Shown one piece after another: positions 38,519 to 47,051 of a stretch of 58,405 nucleotides of DNA (within the stretch, counting starts at the first letter, position 1; each line of letters starts with the position of its first letter). The notes beneath the pieces were generated by a model. The model saw only the letters and a list, made by a program, of their open reading frames with translations, was not told where the DNA came from and made no database searches. The position numbers and the translations under genes were made by a program. The DNA is taken from NCBI GenBank assembly GCA_016873805.1, contig VGVZ01000021.1, positions 1-58,405 of the forward strand. The letters are read 5' to 3'. The DNA is from Ignavibacteria bacterium. Lineage in GTDB: Bacteria; Bacteroidota; Ignavibacteria; UBA10030.

Positions 38519-39198
38519 TAGTGCCGCAGACGGTCTTTCAGATATTTGTACAGAAGTTCCCGCGCCCGAAAAATATGGGCTTTTACCGTCCCCAGGGGGA
38601 GACCCAGGAGGTCCGCAATCTCCTGGTATTCCTTCTCATCCGTATGGCGCAGCCGGATAACAGTTCGATACTTTGGGGGTAACGATTCGATAGCTTCCTC
38701 AATCAGCGTTCGTCGTTGTCGGTCAATGACTCCCTTATCCGGTTCATATGTGGAATCGGGAACCTCAAAAGTGATTTCGTCGTCCTTGGTGCGTATGGGT
38801 CTGTCGATCGAAAAGGAGGGGAGCTTCTTCTTTCGGATGTAGTCGATGCAGTTGTTGGTTGCGATCTTGTAGAGCCAGGTTGAAAACGCGTATTCCTCGT
38901 TGAAACTCTGGAGGGAGGAAAACGCCTTGATGAACGCCTCCTGCGTGAGATCCTCAACTTCTTCCTTCTCCCTGATCATCCGGTAGATGAGATTGAAAAT
39001 CGCGTCGTGATATTTCTGTTGCAGTCGATCGAATGCTTTCTGGTCGCCGTTGATCGCAAGACGGATGAGCTCATGATCTTCGACCCTGGATTCGCGCGAT
39101 CGCCTCTCCTCCTGCTCCTTCAGAGATGGAGGCGCGGCGGCGGGAGAGGATTTATGTGGTGATTTTCGCCGAGCCATTCCAGAGACGAACTGAGGCAA
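38515..39198 (-). CDS. ECF-family RNA polymerase sigma factor
   Basis: A 227-residue group 4 sigma factor. Region 2 at about residues 50-120 (YHDAIFNLIYRMIREKEEVE, DLTQEAFIKAFSSLQSFNEE, FSTWLYKIATNNCIDYIRKK) recognises the -10; region 4 at about 165-225 (IESLPPKYRTVIRLRH, YQEIADLLGLPLGTVKAHIF) is the helix-turn-helix for the -35. A basic, Pro/Ala/Ser-rich extension of about 35 residues precedes region 2. ATG 39174 (MARRKSPHK) is an alternative start. No anti-sigma gene is adjacent. Its last codons and stop TAG fall inside the CTAG palindrome described below it. Confidence 0.93.
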   Translation of the reverse strand: MPQFVSGMARRKSPHKSSPAAAPPSLKEQEERRSRESRVEDHELIRLAINGDQKAFDRLQQKYHDAIFNLIYRMIREKEEVEDLTQEAFIKAFSSLQSFNEEYAFSTWLYKIATNNCIDYIRKKKLPSFSIDRPIRTKDDEITFEVPDSTYEPDKGVIDRQRRTLIEEAIESLPPKYRTVIRLRHTDEKEYQEIADLLGLPLGTVKAHIFRARELLYKYLKDRLRHY

Positions 39199-39365
39199 AC
39201 GCCATGTGTGCAGTGAAGAACACGAGAGGTGGGGTATTCATTCGCGATGGTTTGTCATGTGCGGTACGGCAAAAGTAACCAAAAAAGGAATGATCCGCAA
39301 TCGTGAGTTCAACGATGCAGATTCTCATGCACGGAGCGCATCGGAGAAGAGGCGTAATGCGCGAT

Positions 39366-39394
39366 TTGCATGCCAGAGCATTATTCTCTACTTT
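39366..39394 (+). promoter_or_regulatory. Candidate promoter of tmk
   Basis: TTGCAT (39366-39371), a 17-base spacer and TACTTT (39389-39394), 35 bases before the tmk start. Confidence 0.45.
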
Positions 39395-39429
39395 GATCAC
39401 ACAACAAACAGGAGCGACTGGCATTCTCT

Positions 39430-40074
39430 ATGCTAATCACGTTCGAAGGTCTGGATCTCTCGGGCAAATCCACACAAGCGAGAATGCTGCTTGATCGGCT
39501 CGCTTCGCAGGGATTTGAGGTGGTGTTTATCCGCGAACCAGGCGGGACGGACATCGGAGAGAAGATTCGCGCGATCTTGTTGGACACGGAAAACAAAGGA
39601 ATCAGTGACGAAGCGGAGTTCCTTCTTTTTTCCGCTAGCAGAGCGCAGATTGTGCGCGAACGAATCCAGCCTGCGCTCGAAGCCGGTGCCGTCGTCGTGT
39701 GCGACCGGTTCTATGATTCTTCGACGGCCTATCAGGGATGGGGCCGTGGGATTCCGGTGAGCGCTGTCGAAGCGATCAATATGTGCGCCGCAGCCGGTCT
39801 GGCGCCCGATGTGACGTTCTTCCTCGATCTCCCTGTCGCAGAGATCGAGAGGCGACTGGCCATTGCCTTGAAAGAAAAAGATCGGATGGAGTCGAACGGT
39901 CGGGCTTTCTACGAACGGGTGCGAAACGGATATCTGGAGATCGCGCGGCAACAACCTCGCGTGACGGTCCTCGACGCCACGAAACCGATCAACGAGCTTC
40001 ATGAAGAAGTCTGGCGACGCGTGGTCGCGAGGGGAGCGGAGCTGGGGAAGCACTTCGAAAAGGAAGAGGCATGA
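39430..40074 (+). CDS. tmk: Thymidylate kinase
   Basis: Phosphorylates dTMP to dTDP. P-loop FEGLDLSGKSTQ (residues 5-16), the DR(Y/F) motif CDRFYDSSTAYQG, REPGGTDIGEKIR for nucleotide binding and the LID region. 214 residues. Overlaps ctpA by 4 bases (ATGA), so the two are co-translated. Confidence 0.96.
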   Translation: MLITFEGLDLSGKSTQARMLLDRLASQGFEVVFIREPGGTDIGEKIRAILLDTENKGISDEAEFLLFSASRAQIVRERIQPALEAGAVVVCDRFYDSSTAYQGWGRGIPVSAVEAINMCAAAGLAPDVTFFLDLPVAEIERRLAIALKEKDRMESNGRAFYERVRNGYLEIARQQPRVTVLDATKPINELHEEVWRRVVARGAELGKHFEKEEA

Positions 40075-41786
40075 TGGACGGGAAACAGATGCAGCGGAAC
40101 GACGAGCAGAGAGACCATCGAACGCCCCGGAGGAACAGATCTATTGTCCTCATTTCCGCTCTCCTGGGTATCCTCTCGATGGCCTTTGTTGCGATGGGGG
40201 GAGGCGACCTCCTCCTCAAAATCCACAGAGGAATCGATACCTTCGGAAAGGTCTATCGCGAGATCGCGATGAACTATGTGGACGAAATCGATCCCGAGCG
40301 ATTCGTCCGATCGGGCATCGATGGCATGTTGAAATCACTTGATCCATACACGGTGTACATCGACGATACAGAGAGAGACGAAATCGATCTTGTTACGACC
40401 GGGAAGTACGGCGGCGTCGGCGTTACGATCGGGATCCGGGATGGTATGGTGATGATTGTCGGTCTCCTCGAGGGATTCTCCGCGGCGAAACAGGGGATTC
40501 AGGTTGGCGATCGGATTCTGGAGATCGATGGAACCGCGGTATCGGGAAGCAACTACGAGCGGATCCGACTTCTCGTGCGCGGCGCGCCCGGAACCGAGGT
40601 CCGGATGAAAATTGAACGCGAGAGTCAGGCGCATCCGCTGGAATATGTGCTTATCCGGGAAGAAATCCCCGTTACCAACGTCACATACGTCGGATACGTC
40701 GGGGCTGGTGTCGGGTATGTGAAGCTCGAGAGGTTTTCGAAAACGGCAGGGGAAGATGTGAGGAGCGGCATCCGTCAGTTGATGGGGGATGGACAACTTC
40801 GCGCGTTGATCCTGGATCTGCGGGACAACCCCGGAGGATTGCTCGACATGGCGGTGGACGTTGCGTCGAAGATTGTTCCGGAGAGCAGTCTTGTGGTTTC
40901 GACGCGCGGGCGCAAGGGATCGCGGGAGCTAAAGTACTACTCATATGAAAAACCGATCCTGGGAGATCTCCCCATCGCACTGCTCGTGAATGGAGCGAGT
41001 GCCAGCGCGAGCGAAATTGTCGCCGGCGCGGTGCAGGATCTCGATCGCGGCATTGTCCTTGGAACCCGGACGTTCGGCAAAGGGCTTGTGCAGACGGTGA
41101 CGCGGATTTCTGATCGGGGATCGCTGAAAATCACCACCGCCCGATACTACACGCCGAGCGGTCGCAGCATTCAGGAGATCAACTACGCGGAAGATCAGGA
41201 TCTCTCTCCCATCGAACTTTCAGCATCGGATTCAAACAAAGTGTTTCGGACTGCACACAATCGTCAGGTCTACGGAGAATCGGGCATCTGGCCCGATTCA
41301 ACCGTCGAGGAGAACCAGCTGAGCGGACTCGTTCGTGAGCTGCAACGGAAGGCGATGTTCTTCAGGTTCGCGAATCGATTCAAAGCACAGCGGGGGTCGA
41401 TAGCGGACAATTTCAGAGTGACCGACGAGATCCTCGGAGAATTCATCGAGTTTCTCAAGGAAAGGGAATTCGCGTACGACGCGCAGTTGAGTTCACGACT
41501 GACCGCGTTGAAGCGTGAAGCGATCAAAGAGGGATTTGGTTCGCGTGTGGTCCAACGTCTGGAAGAAGCGGCAGAGCTGGCGAGAAATGAGCGCGACACG
41601 CTTCTCATGAACCAGCGTGATGAATTGAGGCGTGCCCTCACAATCGAAATCTTGGGGGTGATGAAGGGGAGAAAGGCCCAAATCGAGGCGACGTTTCCCT
41701 ACGATCCCCAATTGCAGGCGGCCATTGGTCTCCTGAGGAGTCCGGCCACCTACACGCAACTGCTGAAGGAAAAAACGCGACCGTAG
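40071..41786 (+). CDS. ctpA: C-terminal processing peptidase (S41, CtpA type)
   Basis: Envelope serine protease that clips C-termini of exported proteins. N-terminal membrane anchor at about 24-44 (IVLISALLGILSMAFVAMGG), a PDZ domain at 105-190 (GVGVTIGIRDGMVMIVGLLE, AAKQGIQVGDRILEIDG), and the S41 catalytic domain with Ser in NGASASASEIVAGA and Lys in RTFGKGLVQT, plus the strand ILDLRDNPGG. A C-terminal helical extension of about 150 residues goes beyond the minimal enzyme, as in Bacteroidota carboxyl-terminal proteases. 571 residues. Confidence 0.93.
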   Translation: MMDGKQMQRNDEQRDHRTPRRNRSIVLISALLGILSMAFVAMGGGDLLLKIHRGIDTFGKVYREIAMNYVDEIDPERFVRSGIDGMLKSLDPYTVYIDDTERDEIDLVTTGKYGGVGVTIGIRDGMVMIVGLLEGFSAAKQGIQVGDRILEIDGTAVSGSNYERIRLLVRGAPGTEVRMKIERESQAHPLEYVLIREEIPVTNVTYVGYVGAGVGYVKLERFSKTAGEDVRSGIRQLMGDGQLRALILDLRDNPGGLLDMAVDVASKIVPESSLVVSTRGRKGSRELKYYSYEKPILGDLPIALLVNGASASASEIVAGAVQDLDRGIVLGTRTFGKGLVQTVTRISDRGSLKITTARYYTPSGRSIQEINYAEDQDLSPIELSASDSNKVFRTAHNRQVYGESGIWPDSTVEENQLSGLVRELQRKAMFFRFANRFKAQRGSIADNFRVTDEILGEFIEFLKEREFAYDAQLSSRLTALKREAIKEGFGSRVVQRLEEAAELARNERDTLLMNQRDELRRALTIEILGVMKGRKAQIEATFPYDPQLQAAIGLLRSPATYTQLLKEKTRP

Positions 41787-41833
41787 CCGGGCTGACGATG
41801 CAAGAGAACAGAGGCTTGGGGACGGAGCTCACT

Positions 41834-42469
41834 CTACGTCTTGACAGATTCGAGTTTTTCCCGAATCGACTCCGCCACTGAATCAAGATCGCCGGGATTC
41901 ACAACGAAGTCGATGCTGTCGTTGTTGATGACGAGCACCTGTCCGAGCGAATAGTTATCGATCCAATCGTTGTACAGAATGTTGAGCGATTCAAGGTAGC
42001 TGCGTTCGATTCCCTTCTCAAACGACCTCCCGCGCCGCGAAATCTGATCGACGAGCGTATCAACCGACGTCTTCAGGTAGATCAACAGATCGGGCGGTTT
42101 CAGGTACTCCATCATGACATGAAAGAGGGAGACGTAGTTTTCATAATCTCTCTCACTCATGTTTCCTATCTCATAGAGGTTCCTCGCGAAAATCTGAGCA
42201 TCCTCGTAGATCGACCGATCCTGGATGACCGACTCACCAGATTCAACGATCTCTTTGTGATTTTTGAACCGGTTGGACAAAAAGTAGATCTGCAAGTGGA
42301 ACGACCACCGCTTCATATCTGCATAGAAATCGGGAAGGTACGGATTGTCATCAACCGATTCATAATATGGTTTCCACCCAAATCGTTGGGCCAGGAGCCG
42401 TGTGAGCGATGATTTGCCCGCACCGATATTTCCTGCAACGGCGATGAAAAGTGATTTTGAAAGGGGCAT
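41834..42469 (-). CDS. Deoxynucleoside kinase
   Basis: Salvage kinase that phosphorylates deoxynucleosides to monophosphates. P-loop GNIGAGKSSLT at 14-24, substrate-site E at YYESVDDNPYL, the ERS-type motif here as QDRSIYEDAQIFA, and the LID RISRRGRSFE. Length of 211 residues is right for the dGK/dAK family. Own promoter at 42524-42552. Converges on tmk-ctpA, so two nucleotide kinases sit close together. Confidence 0.93.
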   Translation of the reverse strand: MPLSKSLFIAVAGNIGAGKSSLTRLLAQRFGWKPYYESVDDNPYLPDFYADMKRWSFHLQIYFLSNRFKNHKEIVESGESVIQDRSIYEDAQIFARNLYEIGNMSERDYENYVSLFHVMMEYLKPPDLLIYLKTSVDTLVDQISRRGRSFEKGIERSYLESLNILYNDWIDNYSLGQVLVINNDSIDFVVNPGDLDSVAESIREKLESVKT

Positions 42470-42523
42470 AGGCGTCTGCTCAGGTTACCATTCGGTGAGG
42501 GGAACGAGAAATTGATTGGGGAA

Positions 42524-42552
42524 AATATATCGGGAACCTCTCTGAGAAGCAA
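42524..42552 (-). promoter_or_regulatory. Promoter of the deoxynucleoside kinase
   Basis: Minus strand: TTGCTT (42552-42547), a 17-base spacer and TATATT (42529-42524). Confidence 0.6.
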
Positions 42553-42596
42553 CCAGAAACTCGGGTGGAGAAGGGCGAATCCGGAACCCCTGTTGC

Positions 42597-43499
42597 TCAG
42601 TGACGGAGGCCGGAGGTGTCGTGCAAGGCCTTGATGATGGTCGCCAGACCGTCGACGATTCGGGGTCCGGGTCGACTCACCAGATCTGCCTCGACGATGG
42701 TGATCCGCTTGTGCGCGACGGCGGGGACTGTCGAAAGACCCCTCAAGGCATGCGCGACGTCATCGGGTGAAGCGGCAACGTCTGAGGAGACAACAATCAC
42801 CTCCGGAGCCCTCTGCAATATTTCTTCTTTGCTGAGGAGAGGATATGCGATTGACGAACCGGATGAGACGTTTGTCCCGCCGGCGAGCCGAATGAGCTCA
42901 TCGAGAAAGGTCTCTTTGCCGATGGAAATGATTGGCTGGATTGAAAGGAGGAATAGGGTGGGAATGTTCCGGCGTGTTGCCGCGAACGCAGTGAGTGAGT
43001 CTGCTCTCTTCCGGAGGAGAGAGGCGAGCGAATCGCCGGCTTGTGCCCGACCCGTCAGTACGCCGATTCTCCGGATCGAATCGAACACACCGGAGAGATT
43101 GCGGGGATTGGTCACGAAGACCGCAAGGTTCAACCGTTCAAGAGACTCGAAATCCTGACGCGTGTTGCCGGAGACAGTCATGATAACGACATCCGGACCG
43201 AGTTCGACGAGCTTTTCGAGGTTCGGATTGGAAAGTCCGCCCACACGCGGGATGTTGCGCACGGAGGGGGGAAAGTCGCAATAGTCCGTGACGCCGACGA
43301 TCGAAGAATCCAGTCCGAGCGCGAACAGGATTTCCGTAACATGGGGAGAAAGAGAGACAATCCGTCCGGGGACGTGAGGGAGAGAGACTGTGCGTCCCAT
43401 ATCATCCGCGACCGGATGGACAGTCGCCAATTCAGACGACCGATCTCCGCCGCAGGATGAAAGAAAGAGAACGATCCAGAGATAAGCACGAAGGCGCAT
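42597..43499 (-). CDS. BtuF-like substrate-binding lipoprotein
   Basis: Periplasmic binding protein of an ABC importer for cobalamin or an iron chelate. Signal with lipobox FLSSC, 300 residues. The type III fold is recognisable: GRTVSLPHVPGRIVSLSPHV, LDSSIVGVTDYCDFP, GGLSNPNLEKLVELGPDVVI and VSRPGPRIVDGLATI near the end. YCDFP and the DEL/GG-N pattern (LDELIRLAGGTNV) favour the cobalamin (BtuF) group. No permease or ATPase gene is adjacent. Start ATG 43499 fits the lipoprotein signal; the frame continues to 43619 and would overlap the STAS gene. Confidence 0.85.
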   Translation of the reverse strand: MRLRAYLWIVLFLSSCGGDRSSELATVHPVADDMGRTVSLPHVPGRIVSLSPHVTEILFALGLDSSIVGVTDYCDFPPSVRNIPRVGGLSNPNLEKLVELGPDVVIMTVSGNTRQDFESLERLNLAVFVTNPRNLSGVFDSIRRIGVLTGRAQAGDSLASLLRKRADSLTAFAATRRNIPTLFLLSIQPIISIGKETFLDELIRLAGGTNVSSGSSIAYPLLSKEEILQRAPEVIVVSSDVAASPDDVAHALRGLSTVPAVAHKRITIVEADLVSRPGPRIVDGLATIIKALHDTSGLRH

Positions 43500-43590
43500 G
43501 CCGATGCAGGGAAGTGATGGCGCGGACCCCGACGGCGCGGTTCGCGTCGGGTCAAACCAATAGAAATATGAAGAAGACGGAGAGGATCGG

Positions 43591-43932
43591 TTATTTCTTG
43601 AACGCGGCAACAGCTTCATCCACGGTCTCGTAGTGATCGAACACCGTGATCAGCTTCGTCACCATGAGGAGACTCTCGATCTTCTCGGATGCCCGGGCGA
43701 GTTTGAGATCTCCACCAGCATTGCGCAGCGTGGTGAGCGACCGGATGAGCATTCCGAGTCCGGAGCTGTTCATAAACTTGACATTCCCCAGATCGACAAC
43801 GACTCGGGCTTTTGATTCTTTTACGAGTCGTTGGAGCTCGTCGTTCAGCGATGTGGCGTCCGGGCCCCCCATGATGTTTCCATCGAGGGCAATAACGGTG
43901 ACGCCCTGTTTTTCCTCGGATTTGAATTTCAT
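43591..43932 (-). CDS. STAS-domain anti-sigma factor antagonist
   Basis: A 113-residue SpoIIAA-like STAS protein of a partner-switching pathway. The regulated serine is in KFMNSSGLGMLIRS, and GNIMGGPDATSLNDEL precedes it as usual. It would bind an anti-sigma kinase (RsbW/SpoIIAB type) when unphosphorylated, but no such kinase or phosphatase gene is nearby. Lies between secF and the BtuF-like gene, all on the minus strand. Confidence 0.9.
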   Translation of the reverse strand: MKFKSEEKQGVTVIALDGNIMGGPDATSLNDELQRLVKESKARVVVDLGNVKFMNSSGLGMLIRSLTTLRNAGGDLKLARASEKIESLLMVTKLITVFDHYETVDEAVAAFKK

Positions 43933-43982
43933 GCGGAATTCCCTCCGGTGATGGTACAGTCCATGAACGGGGGCGGGAAAAC

Positions 43983-44912
43983 CTACTTCGAACCCGTCTC
44001 CTTGGTTTTCTTCCTGCGCAGGTTCCAGTCGAGCACGACTGCGCTGGCAATGTAGATCGAGGAATACGTTCCCGTAATGAGACCGACGGTCAGTGTGAAT
44101 GCGAATGCCCGCGTGACCTCGCCGCCGATGAACATCAATGCCAGAAGCGTGATGAGAAGCGTGCCCGAGGTGATAATCGTCCGACTCAACGTATCGTTGA
44201 GGCTCTTGTTGACGACTTCTTTGAGGGACATGCTCCGGTAGATCTTCAGATTTTCTCGAATGCGATCGAAGACAACCACGGTATCGTTCACCGAGACTCC
44301 GATGAGCGTGAGGAATGCGGCGATGACCTCCTGGGTGATCTCAAGCGTGAGTGTGGGAATCAATCCATCCATCAAGGAGAGGATGCCGAGCGTGATCAGC
44401 ACGTCGTGGAACAGCGCAAGGACAGCCCCAACACCATAGATGAATTTGAATCGGATTGCGATGTAGCCAAGGATCGCAACCAACGCGACGACGATCGCAT
44501 ATGTCGCATCACGGCGCAGTTCCTTCCCGATTTTCGGTCCAATCTTGTCTTCTTTCAGCACTTCAAATGTTCTGTCGGAAAAACGTTGCTGAATCGCCTG
44601 CTTGATGTTGTCGCCGACGGCCGTTCCGGCTTCCTGTTCCGATGTGCGAATGAGGATATCTCCTCCGCCGCCAAAGTACTTGATTTCGCTCCGTGACAGG
44701 CCGATCGGTTCGAGGGCGCTTCGCACTTCGCCGATCGTTGGTGCTTTGTCGAAACCGAGGACGATCTCTGTTCCCCCTTGGAAATCAATCCCGAAGTGGA
44801 TTCCCCGCACGGCCAGAGATCCCAGACCAAGGAGAATGATGAGCAGAGAGGCAAAATATGTCTTCCGTCGGATTGAAAGAAAATCGATGTTCGTTTTCTT
44901 GAAGAATTGCAT
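43983..44912 (-). CDS. secF: Protein translocase subunit SecF
   Basis: RND-superfamily partner of SecD that uses the proton gradient to complete protein export. Six membrane helices; N-terminal DFLSIRRKTYFASLLIILLG and GIDFQGGTEIVLGF (the FQGGT signature), then LTLIGVSVNDTVVVFDRIRE and a C-terminal pair of helices. 309 residues. Directly follows secD after about 53 bases. Confidence 0.96.
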   Translation of the reverse strand: MQFFKKTNIDFLSIRRKTYFASLLIILLGLGSLAVRGIHFGIDFQGGTEIVLGFDKAPTIGEVRSALEPIGLSRSEIKYFGGGGDILIRTSEQEAGTAVGDNIKQAIQQRFSDRTFEVLKEDKIGPKIGKELRRDATYAIVVALVAILGYIAIRFKFIYGVGAVLALFHDVLITLGILSLMDGLIPTLTLEITQEVIAAFLTLIGVSVNDTVVVFDRIRENLKIYRSMSLKEVVNKSLNDTLSRTIITSGTLLITLLALMFIGGEVTRAFAFTLTVGLITGTYSSIYIASAVVLDWNLRRKKTKETGSK

Positions 44913-44965
44913 TGAGGTCGAAACTCCTGTTGAGTCAATCGAGAAGCGAATTCGCCGTCGTGTCT

Positions 44966-46843
44966 CTAGACGAATTTCGGCGTCATTCCTTTGTCATACA
45001 TGAAATTGAAAATCATACGCGTGATAATGATCGCGCTGAACAGACTGGCGAGAATGCCGATCATCAGCGTAAGCGCAAATCCCTGCACCGGTCCCGTTCC
45101 GAATTGGAACAGAATCAATCCGGTGAGGAACGTGGTGATGTTTGAATCGATGATGGCGCTGAACGCCTTCGAATAGCCGTTGTCGATCGCCGCCTTGAGC
45201 GTCTTTCCTCCCTCCAGTTCCTCGCGGACGCGTTCGTAAATGAGTACATTGGCGTCGACAGCCATCCCAATCGTCAGAATGATGCCCGCGATCCCCGGAA
45301 GGGTGAGCGTTGCCTGGAATCCCGAGAGGACGCCGAGTATGAAGAGAATGTTGAAGAAGAGTGCGACGTTTGCCACGGTTCCGGCGGTCCGGTAGTAGAT
45401 GAGCATGAAGAAAACCGTGAGGACAAATGCGAACGCTGTTGCCGTGAGGCCGGATCGGATGGAGTCTTCACCGAGTGACGGACCAACCGTTCGCTGTTCC
45501 ATGATCTCGACCGGGGCGGGTAATGCACCCGCTTTCAGGACGATCTCGAGGAGGCGGGCCTCGTTCGGAGAATCCATGCCGGTGATTCGCGATTTTCCTC
45601 CGACGATCTTCGTCTGGATGACAGGTGCGGAGAAGATGCCGTTATCGAGAGCAATCGCGACGCGCTTATTGACATTGGCACCGGTAATACGAGCCCATTC
45701 CCGCGATCCCTCGCTGTTCATCTCCATGTTGACAATGGGTCTGTTGTCTTCCGGATCGACGCTCGCACGGGCGCCCACGATGACTCCGCCGGTCAGTTCC
45801 GGGGTCTTCTTGACCGCGAAGAGAGTGAAGTATTTCTTGCCATCCTGGGCCTGGAAAGTTTTTGCAGACCAGAGAAATTCGAAATCGGTCGGGATGAGCC
45901 GTTGAACTCCGGGCTGTGCGAGCAGGGTCCGTACCCATTCGCGGTCTTTTTCTTCGACGTACCCCTCTCCGGAACCGCGCTGGTCAGGCCTCACATAGGT
46001 GAAAAACGGATGTTCGCGTGAAAATCTCGCTTCCTCGGTCGTATCGGTTGGTGATGCCACACCCTCACCAAGAAGCTGACGGAGTGTTTCCTGTGATTGT
46101 TTGTCGGGACTCTCTTTCGGACTCGATGCTTTGGTCGTATCGGCCTGCATTCCGCCGGCGAGGAATTTGTCGATTGATTCCATCACCCGGTAGGCAACTT
46201 CAGGATCGCGCAACATTCGAAATTCAAGTTTGGCCGTTCCCTGGAGAAGCTGTCTTACTTCTGCCTCGTCCTTCACGCCGGGAAGCTCCACAATGATGCG
46301 CCGTCCTCCTTGTTTTTGGATCGTCGGTTCCGATGCTCCGTATTGGTCGACTCGATTCCGAACGATTTCCACGGCCCGATCAACCGCTTTTTCCGATTCA
46401 TCCTCGAGAAAGCTGATGATCGTGGCATCGTCATCTCTGATCGTGCCGTAATAGCGGCTCAAGCGGATTCCGCGTTCGGAAAACTTTCCGGCAAAGACCG
46501 TAATAACCTCTTCGTCCGAGGCCCCGACCCGGCTTCTGACTTCATCAATGATCGAACGGAAGTTGTCATCCTTGTTACGGGCAAGATCCGTCAGGAGCCG
46601 GACGATATCGACTTCCAGAACAACTCTCATCCCACCCTGAAGATCAAGTCCGAGCTTGAGTCGCTTCAACTTGGCCTCGAGCATCTTTCCCCGGTTTTCT
46701 TCCACATAATTGAGACTGTCCTGGCCGCTGAGAGACGTTACTTCCTTGCGGTATTGATAATCCCGATATGTCGGGTAGAGAAAGTAGAGCGAGAGAATGA
46801 CGGCACTCGCGATAAGAATGAGCTTCGACGCTTGTTTTCTCAC
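44966..46843 (-). CDS. secD: Protein translocase subunit SecD
   Basis: Large export subunit with six helices and a long periplasmic domain of about 350 residues. GLDLQGGMRVVLEVD is the SecD signature, followed by RNRVDQYGASEPTIQKQGGR, IIVELPGVKD and the C-terminal GMAVDANVLIYERVREEL. GTG 46843 is chosen (GGAG about 11 bases upstream, then VRKQASKLILIASAVILS as first helix); the frame is open to 46930 but that stretch contains the promoter. 625 residues. First gene of a minus-strand run secD-secF-STAS-btuF-like. Confidence 0.95.
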   Translation of the reverse strand: MRKQASKLILIASAVILSLYFLYPTYRDYQYRKEVTSLSGQDSLNYVEENRGKMLEAKLKRLKLGLDLQGGMRVVLEVDIVRLLTDLARNKDDNFRSIIDEVRSRVGASDEEVITVFAGKFSERGIRLSRYYGTIRDDDATIISFLEDESEKAVDRAVEIVRNRVDQYGASEPTIQKQGGRRIIVELPGVKDEAEVRQLLQGTAKLEFRMLRDPEVAYRVMESIDKFLAGGMQADTTKASSPKESPDKQSQETLRQLLGEGVASPTDTTEEARFSREHPFFTYVRPDQRGSGEGYVEEKDREWVRTLLAQPGVQRLIPTDFEFLWSAKTFQAQDGKKYFTLFAVKKTPELTGGVIVGARASVDPEDNRPIVNMEMNSEGSREWARITGANVNKRVAIALDNGIFSAPVIQTKIVGGKSRITGMDSPNEARLLEIVLKAGALPAPVEIMEQRTVGPSLGEDSIRSGLTATAFAFVLTVFFMLIYYRTAGTVANVALFFNILFILGVLSGFQATLTLPGIAGIILTIGMAVDANVLIYERVREELEGGKTLKAAIDNGYSKAFSAIIDSNITTFLTGLILFQFGTGPVQGFALTLMIGILASLFSAIIITRMIFNFMYDKGMTPKFV

Positions 46844-46931
46844 AGAAGATTCTCCATAACGAAATCCAACGCTGGTGGCAAATCGATCCCCGCGCATCTC
46901 CGGAATCGATCTGAACAAAAAAGCAGGCAAA

Positions 46932-46960
46932 AATATACTCCAATGTGCCTACAAAGTCAA
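46932..46960 (-). promoter_or_regulatory. Promoter of secD
   Basis: Minus strand TTGACT (46960-46955), a 17-base spacer and TATATT (46937-46932). Same hexamers as the rRNA promoter. Back to back with the promoter at 46971. Confidence 0.7.
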
Positions 46961-46970
46961 CACAAAATCG

Positions 46971-46999
46971 TTGCATTTCAGGCGATTCACGGCTATATT
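46971..46999 (+). promoter_or_regulatory. Promoter of the SurA/PpiD-like gene
   Basis: TTGCAT (46971-46976), a 17-base spacer and TATATT (46994-46999), 52 bases before ATG 47052. Divergent from the secD promoter with -35 boxes only 10 bases apart. Confidence 0.7.
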
Positions 47000-47051
47000 A
47001 GCAGCTAGTCGTTCGATTGAAATGACATTTCCCTAAGGAGCAGTACGTGTT

